DNA from: Firmicutes bacterium AM31-12AC
GTDB taxonomy: Bacteria > Bacillota > Clostridia > Lachnospirales > Lachnospiraceae
Assembly (NCBI GenBank): GCA_003480425.1
Contig: QUJA01000002.1
Location: 138,374-202,373 of the forward strand
Direction of reading: 5' to 3'
Length of the DNA stretch: 64,000 nt
The notes beneath the pieces were generated by a model that was not told the DNA's origin, searched no databases, and worked only from the letters and a program-made list of their open reading frames with translations. Position 1 is the first letter of the stretch. Every line of letters starts with the position of its first letter. The position numbers and the translations under genes are program-made. Positions 48,210 to 58,130 of this stretch are shown piece after piece.

Positions 48210-49130
48210 TTAGTCTACATGAATATCCAGCAGTGTAAGGATCAATGCCATACGGACATATACACCATACTGTACCTGACGGAAATATGCAGCACGTGGG
48301 TCATCATCAACTTCAACAGAAATCTCGTTAACACGTGGAAGTGGATGAAGAATGTACATATCTTCAGGAGCAAGTTCCATTTTCTTTTTGTCAAGAATAT
48401 AGAAGTCTTTCATACGAACATAATCTTCTTCGTTGAAGAAACGCTCTTTCTGTACACGAGTCATGTATAAAATATCAAGTTCAGGAAGACCATCTTCCAG
48501 ACGGACAACTTCTTTATAAGGAATGTTCATTTTGTCAAGTACATCATGACGAACATAGTCAGGAAGTCGTAATTCTTCTGGTGAAATAAGTACAAATTTG
48601 ATTCCAGGGTAACGAACCAGAGCGTGAATCAGAGAGTGTACAGTACGACCAAATTTCAAGTCTCCGCAAAGACCGATTGTCATGTTGTCCAGACGGCCCT
48701 TAACATTACGGATTGTTAAAAGGTCAGTAAGTGTCTGTGTAGGATGCTCGTGTCCACCATCACCTGCATTGATCACAGGAATTGTAGAGTGCTGGCATGC
48801 AACCATAGGAGCACCTTCTTTTGGATGACGCATTGCACAAATATCTGCATAGCATGAAATTGTGCGAATTGTGTCAGATACGCTTTCACCTTTAGCAGCA
48901 GAGCTTGAATTAGCAGAAGAGAATCCCATAATATTTCCACCAAGATTCAGCATTGCAGCTTCATGGCTAAGACGTGTACGTGTACTTGGCTCATAGAAAA
49001 GAGTTGCAAGTTTTTTTCCGTCACAGGCATGTGCGTATTTCTTTGGATTCTTCTCGATATCCTGTGCAAGATCAAGAAGTGTGTCAAGTTCTTCAACAGA
49101 GAAGTCTAAAGGACTCATCAGATGTCTCAT
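48210..49130 (-). CDS. pyrB: Aspartate carbamoyltransferase catalytic subunit
   Basis: A 306-residue catalytic subunit that makes carbamoyl-aspartate, the first committed step of pyrimidine synthesis. The carbamoyl-phosphate motif is [38 protein letters not shown] and [18 protein letters not shown] are the aspartate-domain motifs, and [12 protein letters not shown] ends the active site. AGGAGG stands 9 bases before the ATG. No PyrR-type attenuator is visible upstream. The nitroreductase gene ends 39 bp before it on the same strand. Confidence 0.96.
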   Translation of the reverse strand: MRHLMSPLDFSVEELDTLLDLAQDIEKNPKKYAHACDGKKLATLFYEPSTRTRLSHEAAMLNLGGNIMGFSSANSSSAAKGESVSDTIRTISCYADICAMRHPKEGAPMVACQHSTIPVINAGDGGHEHPTQTLTDLLTIRNVKGRLDNMTIGLCGDLKFGRTVHSLIHALVRYPGIKFVLISPEELRLPDYVRHDVLDKMNIPYKEVVRLEDGLPELDILYMTRVQKERFFNEEDYVRMKDFYILDKKKMELAPEDMYILHPLPRVNEISVEVDDDPRAAYFRQVQYGVYVRMALILTLLDIHVD

Positions 49131-49169
49131 ATTTGTATACCTCCTAGTATGTTCAATGACATATATTTC

Positions 49170-49706
49170 TTATTTATATTGAAGCAAAACGTCAACAGTC
49201 TTACGTTTTGGTGCTTCCGGTTCGATATCAGGATAACCGATTGCAATGAGAGCAGCAAGTTCCTGATCTTCTGGGAGTTCAATGAGTTTACTTATCTCAT
49301 CTTCATCAAACATTCCCATAATAACAGTGCCTAACCCCTGTTCCTTTGCTGCAAGACAAAATGTCTGGCAGGCAACTCCGGCATCAAACATCTGCCAGCG
49401 ATCTCCTTTTTTGGAAGAATAAGAACCATCACGTTCGAATCCACAGCGTCCCTTTATGTAGCTTACGGCGATCAACATAGGAATCTGATTTATAATCTTA
49501 GCATTATAATCAGGCACATGGCATTTGGCTATTGTGCTTAAAATGGATTGATCTTCAATTGCAATAAAACGGGTAATCTGTGTATTTTTCCAAGAAGGGG
49601 AAAAAGAAGTTGTGGAAACAATAGAATCAATAATAGAATGGTCAATCGCGTTTGGTTTGTATTTTCGAATACTTCTTCTGCTTTTGATACATTCAATGAC
49701 GTTCAT
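49170..49706 (-). CDS. Nitroreductase-family protein
   Basis: A 178-residue FMN-dependent nitroreductase-like oxidoreductase. SRRSIRKYKP is the FMN phosphate motif at the N-terminus. FSPSWKNTQITRFIAI corresponds to the family's P-S-x-x-N-x-Q-P-W segment, and GLGTVIMGMFDEDEISKLIE and ALIAIGYPDIEPEAPKRK form the C-terminal part. The substrate is unknown. ATG 49706 is fixed by TAGGAGG seven bases upstream; a longer frame starting at 49748 is not needed. It is upstream of pyrBI on the same strand and may be co-transcribed. Confidence 0.88.
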   Translation of the reverse strand: MNVIECIKSRRSIRKYKPNAIDHSIIDSIVSTTSFSPSWKNTQITRFIAIEDQSILSTIAKCHVPDYNAKIINQIPMLIAVSYIKGRCGFERDGSYSSKKGDRWQMFDAGVACQTFCLAAKEQGLGTVIMGMFDEDEISKLIELPEDQELAALIAIGYPDIEPEAPKRKTVDVLLQYK

Positions 49707-49736
49707 AATGCTACCTCCTATCAAATATTCTAAATA

Positions 49737-49765
49737 ATAATATAACACATTCTGGTTATTTTCAA
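49737..49765 (-). promoter_or_regulatory. Promoter of the nitroreductase gene
   Basis: On the minus strand TTGAAA (49760-49765), a 17-base spacer and TATTAT (49737-49742) lie 31 bp before the start codon. Confidence 0.55.
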
Positions 49766-49871
49766 CACATTTTCACATAGATTTTGTAAAAAAAATATGA
49801 TATCATGATTACTGTTCAATTTTGCGTCGATTATTGGGAAATTGCCGCGAAAGATGGAAAGGAGAAAGACT

Positions 49872-51001
49872 ATGGCAACACTGGAAGAATTGCGAGTACA
49901 GTTAGATGGAATAGATAATGAGATCGCCCGGCTTTTCGAAGAACGTATGAAAGTATGTGGTGAAGTTGGTGAGTATAAGATCCAGAGTGGGAAGAAGGTT
50001 CTGGACAGACAAAGAGAGAATAATAAGCTTGCCGATGTGGCATCAAAAGTACACGGTGAGTTTAATAAAAAGGGGATTCAGGAGCTTTATACGCAGCTAA
50101 TGTCGATGAGCCGTAAGCTTCAGTATCAGAAACTGGTAGAGGCAGGAGCATTGGGAAGACTTCCATTTATTGCTATTGAATCTTTAGAAAAAGAAAAAGC
50201 AAGAGTTGTATTTCAGGGCGTAGAAGGAGCTTATGGACAAGCTGCAATGTTTAATTATTTTGGAGAGTCCTGTAATGGCTTTCATGTGCATACATTTCGT
50301 GATGCAATGGAAGCTATTGAAGAAGGTTCGGCAGATTATGCTGTACTTCCGATTGAAAATTCATCTGCAGGGGCAGTGAATGAGATGTACGATCTCCTTG
50401 ATGAGTTCGAGAATTATATTGTTGCAGAGACGATCATTCCAATCACACATACATTGGCAGGCATTCCCGGAACGAAATTAGAGGAAGTAAAATGTGTTTA
50501 CTCTAAGGCAGAAGCACTCATGCAGACAACACATTTTCTTGATGAGCATGCTGACTGGCAGCGTATCAGTGTTGTGAACACTGCAGTTGCAGCGGCAAAA
50601 GTAGCAGCAGAACAGAATAAAGAACAGGCAGCGGTATGCAGTGCTTATGCGGCTAAATTACAAGGATTGGAAATACTGGCAGACAATATCAATGATGAAA
50701 AAAATAATTCAACCCGTTTCGTAATTGTAACCAATCAGAAGTATATTTGAAAGATGCGAATAAGATCAGTATAAGTTTTGAGCTGCCTCATGAGAGCGGT
50801 TCACTCTATCGTATCCTGTCTCATTTCATTTATAATGATCTGAATATGACAAAGATTGAGTCCAGACCAATCGAAGGAAGAAACTGGGAATATCGTTTCT
50901 TTGTAGATTTTGAGGGAAATATGGAACAGCCGGCAGTGAAGAATGCGCTTCGTGGGCTTCGCGAAGAAACAAGAAATCTGAATATATTAGGAAATTACTA
51001 A
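49872..51001 (+). pseudogene. pheA: Chorismate mutase/prephenate dehydratase, split by a frameshift
   Basis: The bifunctional P-protein of phenylalanine synthesis. An AroQ-type chorismate mutase domain (LEELRVQLDGIDNEIARLFE onward) is followed by the prephenate dehydratase domain (VVFQGVEGAYGQAAMFNYFG, ADYAVLPIENSSAGAVNEMY and NNSTRFVIV with the catalytic T-R-F). The first frame stops at 50750. The regulatory ACT domain continues in another frame from 50747 (ISISFELPHESGSLYRILSH and the ESRP motif in KIESRPIEGRNW). Restoring one A just before TATATTTG at about 50742 gives NQKIYLKDANK and a continuous protein of about 376 residues. ATG 49872 follows AAAGGAG. A sequencing deletion is likely. 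Confidence 0.87.
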
Positions 51002-51090
51002 AAACAAAAAGTAGAATATATTTGGAAAATTATTAAGAAATAAGAAACTTGAATGTGATGGCAATTATTTAATAGAAAGAAGGAATTACA

Positions 51091-52386
51091 ATGCATACAA
51101 ATGAATTGATGCTGTACAAAAACATGGAATATGGAGAGATTCTTCAGGACATGACATTTTTGATGGAGAACTATAACAATGAATACTATAATAGAGAAGA
51201 CTTGAGAAGTTTATTGTTCGAGTGCATTAACGAACTGTTAGAAATTTCGGTCAGTCATGGATTTGAAGGAAACCTATGGCATACATACCTGACATTTCTT
51301 TTATCAAATGATGAGAACGCCTATAGCACCTCCTGTGAAATTGTAGGACCTGTAGAAGGCAGCATCAATCAAATTGCCATGCATGATTTTAAAGTGTTCA
51401 AGGAATTGTTTGATTATGATTTTGAACCATTAATGAAAGAGCTGGATGCAGAAAGCTTTGCTGTTTTATTGAATTATACCAATGTAAATGAAGGAAGCAA
51501 AGTATTTAATAAACGTATTCGTGACAGAATCTGTAACTTGAGTAAATCATTAGGAGAGGCAGAATCAGTTGAGTTATTTGGGAAACGCCTGACACAATTT
51601 TACAAAGAATTCGGAGTCGGAAAATTAGGACTTCATAAGGCTTTCCGTATCGAGCATCTGGAAGGGGAAAGTGCAGAGATTGTTCCAATTACCAATATTG
51701 CACATGTACATCTTGATGACCTTGTAGGTTATGAAATTGCAAAAAAGAAACTAATCGATAATACAAAAGCATTTGTAGAAGGAAGAAAAGCAAATAACTG
51801 TCTGTTGTATGGAGATGCAGGAACTGGAAAATCATCTTCTATCAAGGCAATTTTAAATCAGTATTACGACCAAGGATTGCGTATCATTGAAGTTTACAAA
51901 CATCAGTTTAAAGATTTGAATGACATAATCGCACAGATTAAAAACCGCAATTATAAATTTATTATTTACATGGATGATCTCTCATTTGAAGAATTTGAGA
52001 TTGAATATAAATATTTGAAAGCCGTTATTGAAGGCGGATTAGAGAAAAAGCCAAACAACGTGCTGATCTATGCGACATCAAACCGTCGTCATCTGATCAG
52101 AGAAACGTTTAAGGATAAACAGGATCGTGATGAAGATATGCATACAAATGATACGGTTCAGGAAAAATTATCTTTAGTAGCAAGATTTGGGGTGACAATT
52201 TATTATGGAGCACCGACAAAGAAAGAGTTCCAGCAGATTGTAAAAGAGCTGGCAAAAGCAAATCAGATTCAGATGCCGGAGGAAGAGCTGTTGCTTGAAG
52301 CAAATAAGTGGGAGCTTGCTCACGGCGGATTATCCGGAAGAACAGCACAGCAGTTTATCGATTTTTTGCTGGGGCAGAATGCATAA
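51091..52386 (+). CDS. DUF815-family AAA+ ATPase
   Basis: A 431-residue ATPase of the DUF815 group. The N-terminal 220 residues are helical and unassigned. The AAA+ core has Walker A LLYGDAGTGKSSSIKAIL, Walker B-like FIIYMDDLSFEEFE, sensor 1 NVLIYATSNRRHLIRE and an arginine-rich region after RFGVTIYYG. The C-terminal GGLSGRTAQQFIDFLLG is typical. Cellular role unknown. It is a single gene between pheA and its own terminator. Confidence 0.88.
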   Translation: MHTNELMLYKNMEYGEILQDMTFLMENYNNEYYNREDLRSLLFECINELLEISVSHGFEGNLWHTYLTFLLSNDENAYSTSCEIVGPVEGSINQIAMHDFKVFKELFDYDFEPLMKELDAESFAVLLNYTNVNEGSKVFNKRIRDRICNLSKSLGEAESVELFGKRLTQFYKEFGVGKLGLHKAFRIEHLEGESAEIVPITNIAHVHLDDLVGYEIAKKKLIDNTKAFVEGRKANNCLLYGDAGTGKSSSIKAILNQYYDQGLRIIEVYKHQFKDLNDIIAQIKNRNYKFIIYMDDLSFEEFEIEYKYLKAVIEGGLEKKPNNVLIYATSNRRHLIRETFKDKQDRDEDMHTNDTVQEKLSLVARFGVTIYYGAPTKKEFQQIVKELAKANQIQMPEEELLLEANKWELAHGGLSGRTAQQFIDFLLGQNA

Positions 52387-52387
52387 A

Positions 52388-52430
52388 GAAGAGGATGATG
52401 GAGCACAAAAGCTTCGTCATCCTCTTTTTA
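52388..52430. terminator. Terminator between DUF815 and rqcH genes
   Basis: AAGAGGATGATGGAGC (52389-52404) pairs with GCTTCGTCATCCTCTT (52411-52426) with two mismatches, followed by TTTATA. It lies between convergent genes. Confidence 0.8.
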
Positions 52431-52440
52431 TAATCTCAAT

Positions 52441-54177
52441 CTATTCTACAAGCTGGATTCCGGAAATATCGCTGTCGATGATCAGTGAATAATTCGTGTA
52501 ATATACAACAAATCCTGGCTTTCCTCCACGTGGCTTTTTCACGTGCTTTTTCTCAACATAGTCAATCTCAATCTTGTCTTTATCCTTCATACTGGAGTAG
52601 TAAGCGGCAAGCTTTCCGGCTTCTTCAAATGTGCGGTCCGGAAGCTCGTCTCCGTTAGTCTTAACGATAACGTGGGAGCCAGGAGCCTGTTTTGCATGGA
52701 ACCACCAGTCATTGCCGACAGCAAAATGAAATGTGAGTTCTTCATTTTGAAAATTATTCTTTCCAACATACATATGATATCCATCACTGGAAATATAATG
52801 CAGAGGCTGACTTTTAATCTTAATTTTCTTTTTGGTGAATTTGCGGCGCATATATCCGGCATCAATCAACTCTTCCTTGATCTGGGCAAGATCGTCCTCG
52901 GTCTGTGCGATGAAAAGTGCATTCTGTACAGATTCCAGATAATCAATATCCTCTTTGGTTTCTTCAATTAAGCGAGAGAGTGCTTCGAAGGTACGTTTCT
53001 GTTTGTTATACTTGTCAAAATAACGCTGTGCATTTTCCTGCGGTGTCTTTGTTGGATCAAGCGGGATTGTTACCATCTCATTTGTATAGTAATTAAGTGC
53101 GTCTAACTTTTTCGCATCCGGTTCAAGGTTATAACCATAAGTATGGATCAGCTCTCCGTATACTTTGAACTTATCACGATTTTCGGTATCTTTAAGCTGG
53201 CGTACCTGCAAATCATATTTCTTTCTCGCACGTTCCAGAGCCGTCTGGACTACATGACGAAGGTCTGTAGATTTTTGACGGATTCTTGTGATTGCATTTC
53301 GAGAAGAATAGTATAAATCCAGCACTTCAGAAATAGATTCAAAGTCCTTGCGGGTATAATTTGAAAAATGCGACAGTGGTAGTGAAGAAAACTCTTTTGG
53401 TTCATTCCCATTATAATAAATAGCCGGTTTAAAATCCCCCTCGGAAATAGCAGAAAAATAAATTGTAAACTGGTTATACAAATGCAGCTTGATATCTTCA
53501 GATAATTCCTTAGGCGTAATAGAAGAATCAATTCCGGATAAATAGCAAATCTCTTCCGCAACAACAGGACTGACACCGGTAAAACTAGTGTAGATAGCTT
53601 TTGCAAGTGGGAGGGGTTTGCTGTCAATAGTTTCGATAAAATCTTGAGCACTGATACTTAGCGGATCATGTTTTTCCATTGTATCGGGAATAAAATAAGT
53701 GCGTCCCGGTAATACTTCACGTACAGAACTCATCTGTGCAGGAACATGCTTGATACTGTCGATGATCATACCTTCTTCATTGCAGAAAATGATGTTGCTG
53801 TGCTTTCCCATGATCTCTACAATCAAATCCTTACGGCATAAGTCCCCCATCTCATCTAAATGCTCAATCGTAAAATGGATGATACGTTCCAGCTTTGGTT
53901 GCCATATATCAATGATACGGCCGTTTGCAATATGCTTACGAAGCAGCATGCAGAAGTTTGGTGCCGTCATAGGGCTTGGTTTATTGGTGTCTGTTAAATA
54001 TATTAAAGGAAGCGATGCACTTGCCGAAATACAAAGCCGTCTCTGTCCGGCAGGAGACTTAATCGTAAGAAGAAGCTCATCGGCTTCTGGTTGTGCAATT
54101 TTGGCAATTCTTCCGTTTATTAATTCTTGTTTTAATTCGTGAACCAGATTGGCCACGACAATTCCATCAAATGCCAT
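52441..54177 (-). CDS. rqcH: Ribosome quality control protein RqcH (NFACT/FbpA family)
   Basis: A 578-residue NFACT protein. NFACT-N opens MAFDGIVVANLVHELKQELI with LPLIYLTDTNKPSPMTAPNF. A helix-hairpin-helix and coiled-coil middle follows (about residues 270-430), then the NFACT-R domain with GSHVIVKTNGDELPDRTFEE and KHVKKPRGGKPGFVVYY. In Bacillus, RqcH binds stalled 50S subunits and adds alanine tails to the nascent chain. Older annotations call it fibronectin-binding protein A, but there is no signal peptide or wall anchor here. Confidence 0.94.
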   Translation of the reverse strand: MAFDGIVVANLVHELKQELINGRIAKIAQPEADELLLTIKSPAGQRRLCISASASLPLIYLTDTNKPSPMTAPNFCMLLRKHIANGRIIDIWQPKLERIIHFTIEHLDEMGDLCRKDLIVEIMGKHSNIIFCNEEGMIIDSIKHVPAQMSSVREVLPGRTYFIPDTMEKHDPLSISAQDFIETIDSKPLPLAKAIYTSFTGVSPVVAEEICYLSGIDSSITPKELSEDIKLHLYNQFTIYFSAISEGDFKPAIYYNGNEPKEFSSLPLSHFSNYTRKDFESISEVLDLYYSSRNAITRIRQKSTDLRHVVQTALERARKKYDLQVRQLKDTENRDKFKVYGELIHTYGYNLEPDAKKLDALNYYTNEMVTIPLDPTKTPQENAQRYFDKYNKQKRTFEALSRLIEETKEDIDYLESVQNALFIAQTEDDLAQIKEELIDAGYMRRKFTKKKIKIKSQPLHYISSDGYHMYVGKNNFQNEELTFHFAVGNDWWFHAKQAPGSHVIVKTNGDELPDRTFEEAGKLAAYYSSMKDKDKIEIDYVEKKHVKKPRGGKPGFVVYYTNYSLIIDSDISGIQLVE

Positions 54178-54314
54178 ATCATATCCTCGTTTCTTTATGA
54201 TTATATTCCTGAATATGGAATGTCAGGTTACAAAAAATTAGTAACTGATACAGAGAAAGTATAACACAGATTTATTTTCAGATAAAGAAATTTATAAAAC
54301 TCAAAGTGAAATGG

Positions 54315-54344
54315 TTGACCTTGACTGTGGTTACGAGGTATAAT
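54315..54344 (+). promoter_or_regulatory. Promoter of the yicC-gmk-rpoZ operon
   Basis: TTGACC (54315-54320) and a consensus TATAAT (54339-54344), 18 bases apart, 40 bp before the YicC-family start. A second TTGACT (54321-54326) is too close to the -10 to serve. Confidence 0.65.
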
Positions 54345-54384
54345 GTTATGAATGTAAAAAAACGAATAAACAGAGGTTGACATC

Positions 54385-55260
54385 ATGATAAAAAGCATGA
54401 CAGGATTTGGAAGATATGAGTATCAGACCGGATCTAAAAAATTTACAGTGGAATTAAAAGGGGTAAACCACAGATATTTAGACGTTAACATTCGTATGCC
54501 GAAGAAATTTAATTTTTTCGAAACTGCAATCCGCACATTGTTAAAACAGTATGCGCTGCGTGGTAAAGTGGATATTTTTATTACATACGAAGATAACTCA
54601 GAAAGTCAGGCTGCACTTAAGTATAATGAAACACTTGCAGCGGAATACATGAGATACTTTAAGCAGATGGAAGAATCGTTTGGAATTGATAATGATATCC
54701 GCGTTTCTACATTGGCACATTGTCCGGAGGTATTGACAATGGAAGAGAAGCCGGATGATGAAGACGCTTTGTGGAGTGGTCTGCAGATGGCATTAAAAGG
54801 TGCATTTGCACAGTTTGTTGAGACACGCACCACAGAAGGTGAGAACCTGAAGAAGGATATTTTGAACAAGCTTTCCGGCATGGAGACACTAGTAGGACAT
54901 GTGGAAGAGCGTTCACCACAGATTGTGGAAGAGTATCGTAAGAAACTGGAAGATAAGATCCATGAACTATTGGATGTGCCGGTTGATGAGAACAGGATGG
55001 CAGCTGAAGTAATCTTATATGCTGACAAGATTTGTACAGACGAAGAGACTGTTCGTTTGAAGAGCCACATTTCGCATATGCGGGATACATTAGAAGAGAC
55101 GGAAGGAATCGGAAGAAAGCTTGATTTTATTGCACAGGAGATGAACAGAGAAGCCAACACCATTCTTTCAAAGGCGAATGATCTGGAAGTTTCGAATTAT
55201 GCGATTGGATTAAAGACAGAGATTGAGAAGATTCGTGAACAGATCCAGAATATTGAATAG
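54385..55260 (+). CDS. YicC/YloC-family endoribonuclease
   Basis: A 291-residue YicC-like protein beginning MIKSMTGFGRYEY, with VELKGVNHRYLDVNIRMPKK, ENRMAAEVILYADKICTDEE and the conserved C-terminus GRKLDFIAQEMNREANTILS and KSN-like KANDL. E. coli YicC is an endoribonuclease. The order yicC-gmk-rpoZ is standard in Firmicutes. Confidence 0.94.
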   Translation: MIKSMTGFGRYEYQTGSKKFTVELKGVNHRYLDVNIRMPKKFNFFETAIRTLLKQYALRGKVDIFITYEDNSESQAALKYNETLAAEYMRYFKQMEESFGIDNDIRVSTLAHCPEVLTMEEKPDDEDALWSGLQMALKGAFAQFVETRTTEGENLKKDILNKLSGMETLVGHVEERSPQIVEEYRKKLEDKIHELLDVPVDENRMAAEVILYADKICTDEETVRLKSHISHMRDTLEETEGIGRKLDFIAQEMNREANTILSKANDLEVSNYAIGLKTEIEKIREQIQNIE

Positions 55261-55305
55261 TTATTGAATATGGTTTTAAGTATGAGATAGTGGAGAAGAG
55301 AGCAA

Positions 55306-55938
55306 ATGAATAAGAAGGGCATTTTAATCGTAGTATCCGGTTTTTCAGGAGCCGGCAAAGGAACTTTAATGAAAGAACTTCTGCAGAAATATGAAGAGAA
55401 GTATGCGTTATCTATTTCGGCAACAACAAGACAGCCAAGAGAAGGAGAACTTCATGGCCGCGAGTATTTTTTCATTTCAAAAGATGAATTTGAAAAAATG
55501 ATTGCGAAAGATGAGCTGATAGAGTATGCTAGATACGTGGAAAATTACTATGGTACACCACGGAGCTATGTAGAGCAGAAGCTTGACGAAGGCAAGGATG
55601 TGATTCTTGAGATTGAGATTCAAGGAGCACTGAAGGTGAAAGAGAAGTTCCCTGATACACTGTTATTGTTTGTAGCTCCTCCATCTGCACAGGAACTGAA
55701 GCATCGTCTTGTAGGACGAGGAACAGAGACCATGGAAGTGATCAATTCCAGAATGAGCCGTGCTGCGGAAGAAGCAGAAGGTATGGAGAATTATGATTAT
55801 CTGATCATTAATGATACATTGGAAGAGTGTGTGGAACAGATGCATTCAGTCATTCAGGCAGAACATTTAAGATGTTCAAGAAATACAAACTTTATAGAAA
55901 AGATTCAAAAAGAATTGAAAGAGATGAAAGGAGAATAA
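55306..55938 (+). CDS. gmk: Guanylate kinase
   Basis: A 210-residue GMP kinase converting GMP to GDP. The P-loop is VVSGFSGAGKGTLMKELL. The GMP-binding region has SISATTRQPREGELHGREYF and YYGTPRSYVEQKLDEGKDVI, and the lid is RLVGRGTETMEVINSRMSRA. The next gene rpoZ begins 4 bp after the stop. Confidence 0.96.
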   Translation: MNKKGILIVVSGFSGAGKGTLMKELLQKYEEKYALSISATTRQPREGELHGREYFFISKDEFEKMIAKDELIEYARYVENYYGTPRSYVEQKLDEGKDVILEIEIQGALKVKEKFPDTLLLFVAPPSAQELKHRLVGRGTETMEVINSRMSRAAEEAEGMENYDYLIINDTLEECVEQMHSVIQAEHLRCSRNTNFIEKIQKELKEMKGE

Positions 55939-55942
55939 AAGT

Positions 55943-56191
55943 ATGTTACATCCATCTTATACAGATTTGATGCAGGTAGTGAATAAGGACGTGGAAGAGG
56001 GCGAAACAAAGGTTGTTAATAGCCGTTATTCTATCGTTATGGCAACATCTAAGAGAGCAAGACAACTTATCGATGGAGAGATGCCGCTGGTAAAAGCAAA
56101 GAAAGGTGAAAAACCACTTTCTATCGCAATTCAGGAGATGAATGAAGGAAAGCTTACAATCGTTACTGATAACGCAGAGGAAGAAGAATAA
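55943..56191 (+). CDS. rpoZ: DNA-directed RNA polymerase subunit omega
   Basis: An 82-residue omega subunit. MLHPSYTDLMQVVN is typical of the Firmicutes start, followed by the conserved SRYSIVMATSKRARQLIDGE and KPLSIAIQEMNEGKLTI. It helps assemble RNA polymerase by clamping beta-prime. Co-transcribed with gmk. Confidence 0.94.
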   Translation: MLHPSYTDLMQVVNKDVEEGETKVVNSRYSIVMATSKRARQLIDGEMPLVKAKKGEKPLSIAIQEMNEGKLTIVTDNAEEEE

Positions 56192-56210
56192 AAGTAGATA
56201 AGAATAAAGA

Positions 56211-56240
56211 AAAGGCAGGTTCCGGCAGGTATCTGCCTTT
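56211..56240 (+). terminator. Weak terminator-like hairpin after rpoZ
   Basis: AAAGGCAG (56211-56218) pairs with CTGCCTTT (56233-56240) followed only by CTGAG. It may reduce read-through into rimO. Confidence 0.4.
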
Positions 56241-56262
56241 CTGAGTGATTTGGAGAGTGATT

Positions 56263-57600
56263 ATGAAGATATTATTTATTTCCCTGGGATGCGATAAGAA
56301 TCTGGTAGATTCAGAAGTGATGTTAGGGCTTCTTGCGTCCAGAGGTTATGAGATGATCGACGATGAGCAGGAAGCAGATATTATTGTTGTAAATACATGT
56401 TGCTTCATTCATGATGCAAAACAGGAAAGCGTTGATAATATTCTCGAGATGGCAGAATATAAGAAAACAGGAAAATTAAAAGCATTGATTGTAACAGGAT
56501 GTCTGGCAGAGCGTTACAGACAAGAAATCATTGATGAGATTCCAGAAGTAGATGCAGTGCTTGGAACAACGGCATATGACAAGATACTGGATGCAGTTGA
56601 CGAAGCACTGGAAGGAAAACATTTTCTGGAGATGGAGGATCTTCAGGCATTGCCTGTTGTCGATACAAAACGACAGATAACAACAGGCGGACATTTCGCA
56701 TATATGAAAATAGCAGAAGGCTGCGACAAGCATTGTACATATTGCATTATTCCGAAGATTCGAGGAACTTATCGAAGTGTACCGATGGAGCAGCTTATCA
56801 AAGAAGCAGAAGAACTGGCAGCACAAGGCGTAAAAGAGTTGATTTTGGTCGCACAGGAGACGACACTTTATGGAAAAGACCTTTACGGAGAAAAGTCACT
56901 TCATAAGCTATTAAAAGAGCTGTGTAAAGTGAGTGGAATTCAGTGGATACGAATCCTTTATTGCTATCCAGAAGAGATTACAGATGAATTGATTCAGGTT
57001 ATAAAAGAAGAACCAAAGATCTGTCACTATTTAGATCTTCCAATCCAACATGCGAATGATGAAATTCTAAAACGTATGGGAAGAAGAACAAGTAAGCAGG
57101 AATTGATCGATATTGTTACAAAGCTTCGAAAAGAAATTCCGGATATTTGTCTGAGAACAACTCTGATCACAGGATTTCCGGGAGAGACAGAAGAACAGCA
57201 TCAGGAACTGGTAGAATTTGTAGATGAGATGGAATTTGACAGACTTGGCGTATTTACATATTCACCGGAAGAAGACACACCGGCTGCAACAATGCCAGAT
57301 CAGATAGATGAAGAAGTAAAACTTGAACGTCAGGCTGAATTGATGGAGCTTCAGCAAGAGATTGCTTTCGATACTGCAGAAAATATGATCGGCAGAGAGA
57401 TGCTCGTTATGATTGAAGGTAAAATTGCAGATGAGCCGGCATATGTAGGAAGAACTTATCGCGACGCACCGAAGGTGGATGGACTTATTTTTGTGGAAAC
57501 AGGGGAACTACTCATGTCAGGTGATTTCGCAAAAGTAACAGTGACAGGAGCAGAAGAATATGATTTGATAGGAGGATTGACAAATGAACTTACCGAATAA
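56263..57600 (+). CDS. rimO: Ribosomal protein S12 methylthiotransferase
   Basis: A 445-residue radical SAM enzyme that methylthiolates an Asp of ribosomal protein S12. The N-terminal UPF0004 domain has SLGCDKNLVDSEVMLG and VVNTCCFIHDAKQES. The radical SAM cluster is EGCDKHCTYCIIPKIRGTYR (C-x3-C-x2-C), and the TRAM domain ends the protein (about 375-445). The GCDKN start separates it from MiaB. ATG 56263 with GGAG seven bases upstream is chosen over a longer frame starting at 56245. Its 3' end overlaps pgsA by 17 bp. Confidence 0.95.
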   Translation: MKILFISLGCDKNLVDSEVMLGLLASRGYEMIDDEQEADIIVVNTCCFIHDAKQESVDNILEMAEYKKTGKLKALIVTGCLAERYRQEIIDEIPEVDAVLGTTAYDKILDAVDEALEGKHFLEMEDLQALPVVDTKRQITTGGHFAYMKIAEGCDKHCTYCIIPKIRGTYRSVPMEQLIKEAEELAAQGVKELILVAQETTLYGKDLYGEKSLHKLLKELCKVSGIQWIRILYCYPEEITDELIQVIKEEPKICHYLDLPIQHANDEILKRMGRRTSKQELIDIVTKLRKEIPDICLRTTLITGFPGETEEQHQELVEFVDEMEFDRLGVFTYSPEEDTPAATMPDQIDEEVKLERQAELMELQQEIAFDTAENMIGREMLVMIEGKIADEPAYVGRTYRDAPKVDGLIFVETGELLMSGDFAKVTVTGAEEYDLIGGLTNELTE

Positions 57601-58126
57601 ACTAACTGTATTAAGAGTAATCATGGTTCCATTTTTTGTATTTTTTATGTTAACAGATGTAGGTGGACCGGCGAATAAATGGATCGCACTCATTTTATTC
57701 TGTGTGGCGAGTCTGACGGACATGTTGGATGGAAAGATTGCAAGAAAATATAATCTGGTGACAAACTTTGGGAAATTTATGGATCCATTGGCAGATAAAC
57801 TTCTCGTATGTTCAGCAATGATCTGTATGATTGAAATGGGAAAACTTCCGGCGTGGATTGTTATTGTAATCATTGCAAGAGAATTTATCATTAGCGGATT
57901 CCGTCTGGTTGCTTCTGATAACGGAATTGTTATCGCCGCAAGCTACTGGGGAAAATTCAAAACGGTATTTCAGATGGCTATGATTATCGTACTGATTGCA
58001 GATTTTGGCGGCATTTTCGATATCATTGCACAGATTTTGATTTGGATAGCATTGGCACTTACCGTTATTTCATTGATTGATTATGTTGTAAAAAATAAAG
58101 AGGTCTTAACACAGGGAGGCATGTAA
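57584..58126 (+). CDS. pgsA: CDP-diacylglycerol-glycerol-3-phosphate 3-phosphatidyltransferase
   Basis: A 180-residue membrane enzyme making phosphatidylglycerol phosphate. MNLPNKLTVLRVIMVPFFVF is the usual start. The CDP-alcohol phosphotransferase motif is spread over DMLDGKIARKYNLVTNFGKF and MDPLADK, with all conserved Asp and Gly residues present. About five hydrophobic segments. Translationally coupled to rimO by a 17-bp overlap, with the GGAGG ribosome site inside rimO. Confidence 0.95.
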   Translation: MNLPNKLTVLRVIMVPFFVFFMLTDVGGPANKWIALILFCVASLTDMLDGKIARKYNLVTNFGKFMDPLADKLLVCSAMICMIEMGKLPAWIVIVIIAREFIISGFRLVASDNGIVIAASYWGKFKTVFQMAMIIVLIADFGGIFDIIAQILIWIALALTVISLIDYVVKNKEVLTQGGM

Positions 58127-58130
58127 GAAA

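Noticed and set aside
49131..49169. PyrR-type attenuator or UTP-sensing leader before pyrB
   Set aside because: The gap is only 39 bp and has no terminator or anti-terminator pairing.
54606..55163. 185-codon minus-strand frame
   Set aside because: It is the mirror of the YicC-family gene; Ser-rich low-complexity translation typical of an antisense shadow.
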